This document shows, one piece after another, positions 22,486-23,948 of a DNA stretch of 23,948 bases. Position numbers and translations under genes: made by a program. The stretch's first letter is position 1. Each line of letters begins with the position of its first letter. The stretch comes from CAZKUB01 sp964592335 (GTDB lineage Archaea > Thermoplasmatota > E2 > DHVEG-1), in contig CAZQEU010000019.1 of assembly GCA_964592335.1 (NCBI GenBank), positions 1 to 23,948 on the forward strand, read 5' to 3'. The notes under the pieces were generated by a model, which was given only the letters and a program-made list of their open reading frames with translations, was not told the origin of the DNA and did not search any database.

Positions 22486-23863
22486 GTTCCTCTCCTACAT
22501 AATGCATCCTATAATATTTTTTACGTAAACCCATTTTTTCATATAATTTTATTGCTCTTTTATTGTTTGTTTCAACATGAAGAGTTAAGTCTCCTTTTGA
22601 CATCTCTATTGCTTTTCTTAGAAGCTGTGTTGCAATTCCTCTCCCTTTTACATCTTTTTTTGTAGCAATATATGATAAATGATACTTGGGGAAAAAAGAT
22701 TCAAAGGGCATACGTGACAAAATTACTATTCCTACAATTGTTTTATGATCAAATGCTCCTATAACATATCCTTTTTCAAAAGCATTTTCAACTGCTTCCT
22801 TCATTTCATTAAGTGGATCAGTAAACTCTAAAAGCCATGTATCAAGATTATCTAAAAACTTTTTATAGGATATGTCCAAGTCTTTTTTCTCAAGTTCTCT
22901 AACATCTATTTTTATTGTTCCATCATCAAGTATTATTACATGATTTCCATTTTTTATTTTACCTTGTTTCACTGCTTTTATAAACGCTGTTATTGGATAA
23001 GAATTTGGAAGTGTCATCTTTATTTTTTCTGTCTGTTTTAGTTTTTTGCTGTATTCTTTAATTTCTTCATCTGTAACACCTAATGCAAATCCATTTGTAT
23101 CATGTATTGCGTTGAGTGCGTCTTGCCCGTTTAAACAATTAGGGTTTATCATTTGTCTGCTGAGTTTTGTTTTATTCAAATCCTTTTTTTCAAGTGTTAA
23201 AAGTTCTCTACTTTTCTTTTTAAAAGATTCGATAATTGCATTACCATTCTCTGTACTTGTCGCCCAAATTTGAGGTAATGAATCTATTTCTTCGTTTATC
23301 CATAGTTCTTTAAAACCTAGATGCAAGCCAGATATTGATGATCCGTTGAATGTCTGGCAGAAAACAGTGTCTATTTTATCTTTTATCTGCTGGTTTATCT
23401 CTTTTGCAATATAAGAAAAAGCATACATGTTCATAAGGCTGTTTGCCTCTCCAAAATTTGCATCATACCAGTTTTTTTGTTTTGCAATTTTTTTGCTTTC
23501 TTTTACACAATCTTGATAGGTTTTACCATATTCTATTATTTTGACGTTTTCAGGAGTAAACAGTTTTTTTCTTGCAATTCTTTTTTTATTTGGAACATAA
23601 AAAACACATTTTACATCAAAATATTGTGATAAATAAGCAAGTGAACCTCCGATTGTTCCAAAAGTACCCATTGTAATTGTTTTTTTATTTCTTGCAAGCG
23701 CATCTCGTATAATTAAGTAGGCTAATCTGTCTTCTCTATGACCTGAAGGATTATTACCTTCTAGTTTTAGATATATCTTTTTTATTTTAAGCTCTTTTTC
23801 TAGTTTTCTTGCGCGTATAAGTGGTGTCCTTCCAACTCTTGTTTTTAGTATTTGTTCTGGCAT
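22466..23863 (-). CDS. Threonine-synthase-like PLP-fold domain (Lys replaced by Glu) fused to GNAT acetyltransferase
   Basis: The protein has 465 residues. Residues 1 to about 320 follow the fold-II PLP enzymes (threonine synthase, diaminopropionate lyase, OrtB): TRVGRTPLIRARKLEKEL and IYLKLEGNNPSGHREDRLAY. In active relatives the last motif reads NPTGSFKDR, with Lys forming the Schiff base; here residue 44 is Glu (codon GAA). The Asn of the usual SSGN loop is also absent (MGTFGTIGGSLAY), so classical PLP chemistry is doubtful. Residues about 330-465 are a GNAT domain with the acetyl-CoA loop VKGRGIATQLL at 405-415 and NNKRAIKLYEKMGL. It is the first gene of the minus-strand operon and overlaps the M20 gene. 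GAAGGT lies 8 bases before the ATG. Confidence 0.85.
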   Translation of the reverse strand: MPEQILKTRVGRTPLIRARKLEKELKIKKIYLKLEGNNPSGHREDRLAYLIIRDALARNKKTITMGTFGTIGGSLAYLSQYFDVKCVFYVPNKKRIARKKLFTPENVKIIEYGKTYQDCVKESKKIAKQKNWYDANFGEANSLMNMYAFSYIAKEINQQIKDKIDTVFCQTFNGSSISGLHLGFKELWINEEIDSLPQIWATSTENGNAIIESFKKKSRELLTLEKKDLNKTKLSRQMINPNCLNGQDALNAIHDTNGFALGVTDEEIKEYSKKLKQTEKIKMTLPNSYPITAFIKAVKQGKIKNGNHVIILDDGTIKIDVRELEKKDLDISYKKFLDNLDTWLLEFTDPLNEMKEAVENAFEKGYVIGAFDHKTIVGIVILSRMPFESFFPKYHLSYIATKKDVKGRGIATQLLRKAIEMSKGDLTLHVETNNKRAIKLYEKMGLRKKYYRMHYVGEEHEKELP

Positions 23864-23948
23864 AATTTTTTACCTTCTATCAAAAAAAATCCATAATTTT
23901 TTTTATTTTCCAACTGGTTTTTGTAATAATAATCTTTTGGTTTTATTT

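Noticed and set aside
22466..23863. Assignment as threonine synthase, diaminopropionate lyase (YgeX) or OrtB
   Set aside because: The Schiff-base Lys and the PLP Asn loop are missing, so a specific enzyme name would be unsafe.
1..23948. CRISPR arrays, tRNA/rRNA genes, insertion sequences
   Set aside because: No regularly spaced direct repeats with unique spacers, no cloverleaf-like tRNA sequence, and no transposase or terminal inverted repeats were seen.

Overview
The window is archaeal and strongly AT-rich. Archaeal markers are a Nob1-type PIN/zinc-ribbon nuclease, a radical-SAM-like Dph2 for diphthamide, a Ser-His (Sec11-like) signal peptidase, preQ0 genes of the archaeosine pathway, and TATA/BRE promoter elements with no sigma-70 boxes. 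A NosD-type surface protein with an 'NNNYWD...FDW/IDWQSKKEPYNLD'-like ending and the generally Thermoplasmata-like gene content suggest an uncultured Thermoplasmatota lineage. That placement is an inference. No rRNA, tRNA, IS element, CRISPR array or prophage was seen.

Layout. (1) 1-2482, minus strand: a secreted protein with a Pro/Glu/Tyr repeat tail running off the window, a possible 32-residue membrane peptide, a NosD-like beta-helix protein, and a small membrane protein resembling a catalytically dead signal peptidase. (2) 2704-5693, plus strand: a signalling operon with a stand-alone receiver, a membrane histidine kinase, and a HAMP-PAS-PAS membrane sensor without a kinase domain. (3) 5775-6977: a class I aminotransferase. 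A 30-codon gene (6983-7075) lies opposite, next to it. (4) 7189-10156, plus strand: hisS, nob1 and signal peptidase. (5) 14990-10159, minus strand: a tight run of nadA, iscS, iscU, queD and queC. The iscU gene is split by a 380-residue LAGLIDADG intein placed directly before the first scaffold cysteine. (6) 15127-19535, plus strand: a membrane-anchored unknown, a DUF401-type permease, a phosphotransferase/P-loop kinase fusion, and dph2. (7) 23863-19537, minus strand: a tight operon of a fold-II PLP-like domain fused to GNAT, an M20 deacylase, an ornithine/alanine-racemase-like protein, and a rhodanese fused to an ABM-like domain.

Two things stand out. First, the intein interrupts the essential Fe-S scaffold IscU, between genes for its sulfur donor IscS and its probable client NadA. 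Second, four internal operon genes have no usable ATG/GTG/TTG. In each, a good Shine-Dalgarno sequence sits at the right distance from an in-frame near-cognate codon: ATC (3079), ACG or GTT (4503/4497), ATA (21226) and ATT (20130). Conventional gene callers would truncate these genes. The 19537-23863 operon is the best candidate for an undescribed pathway: its PLP-like protein has Glu where the Schiff-base Lys should be, and it sits with an acetyltransferase, a deacylase and an amino-acid racemase.
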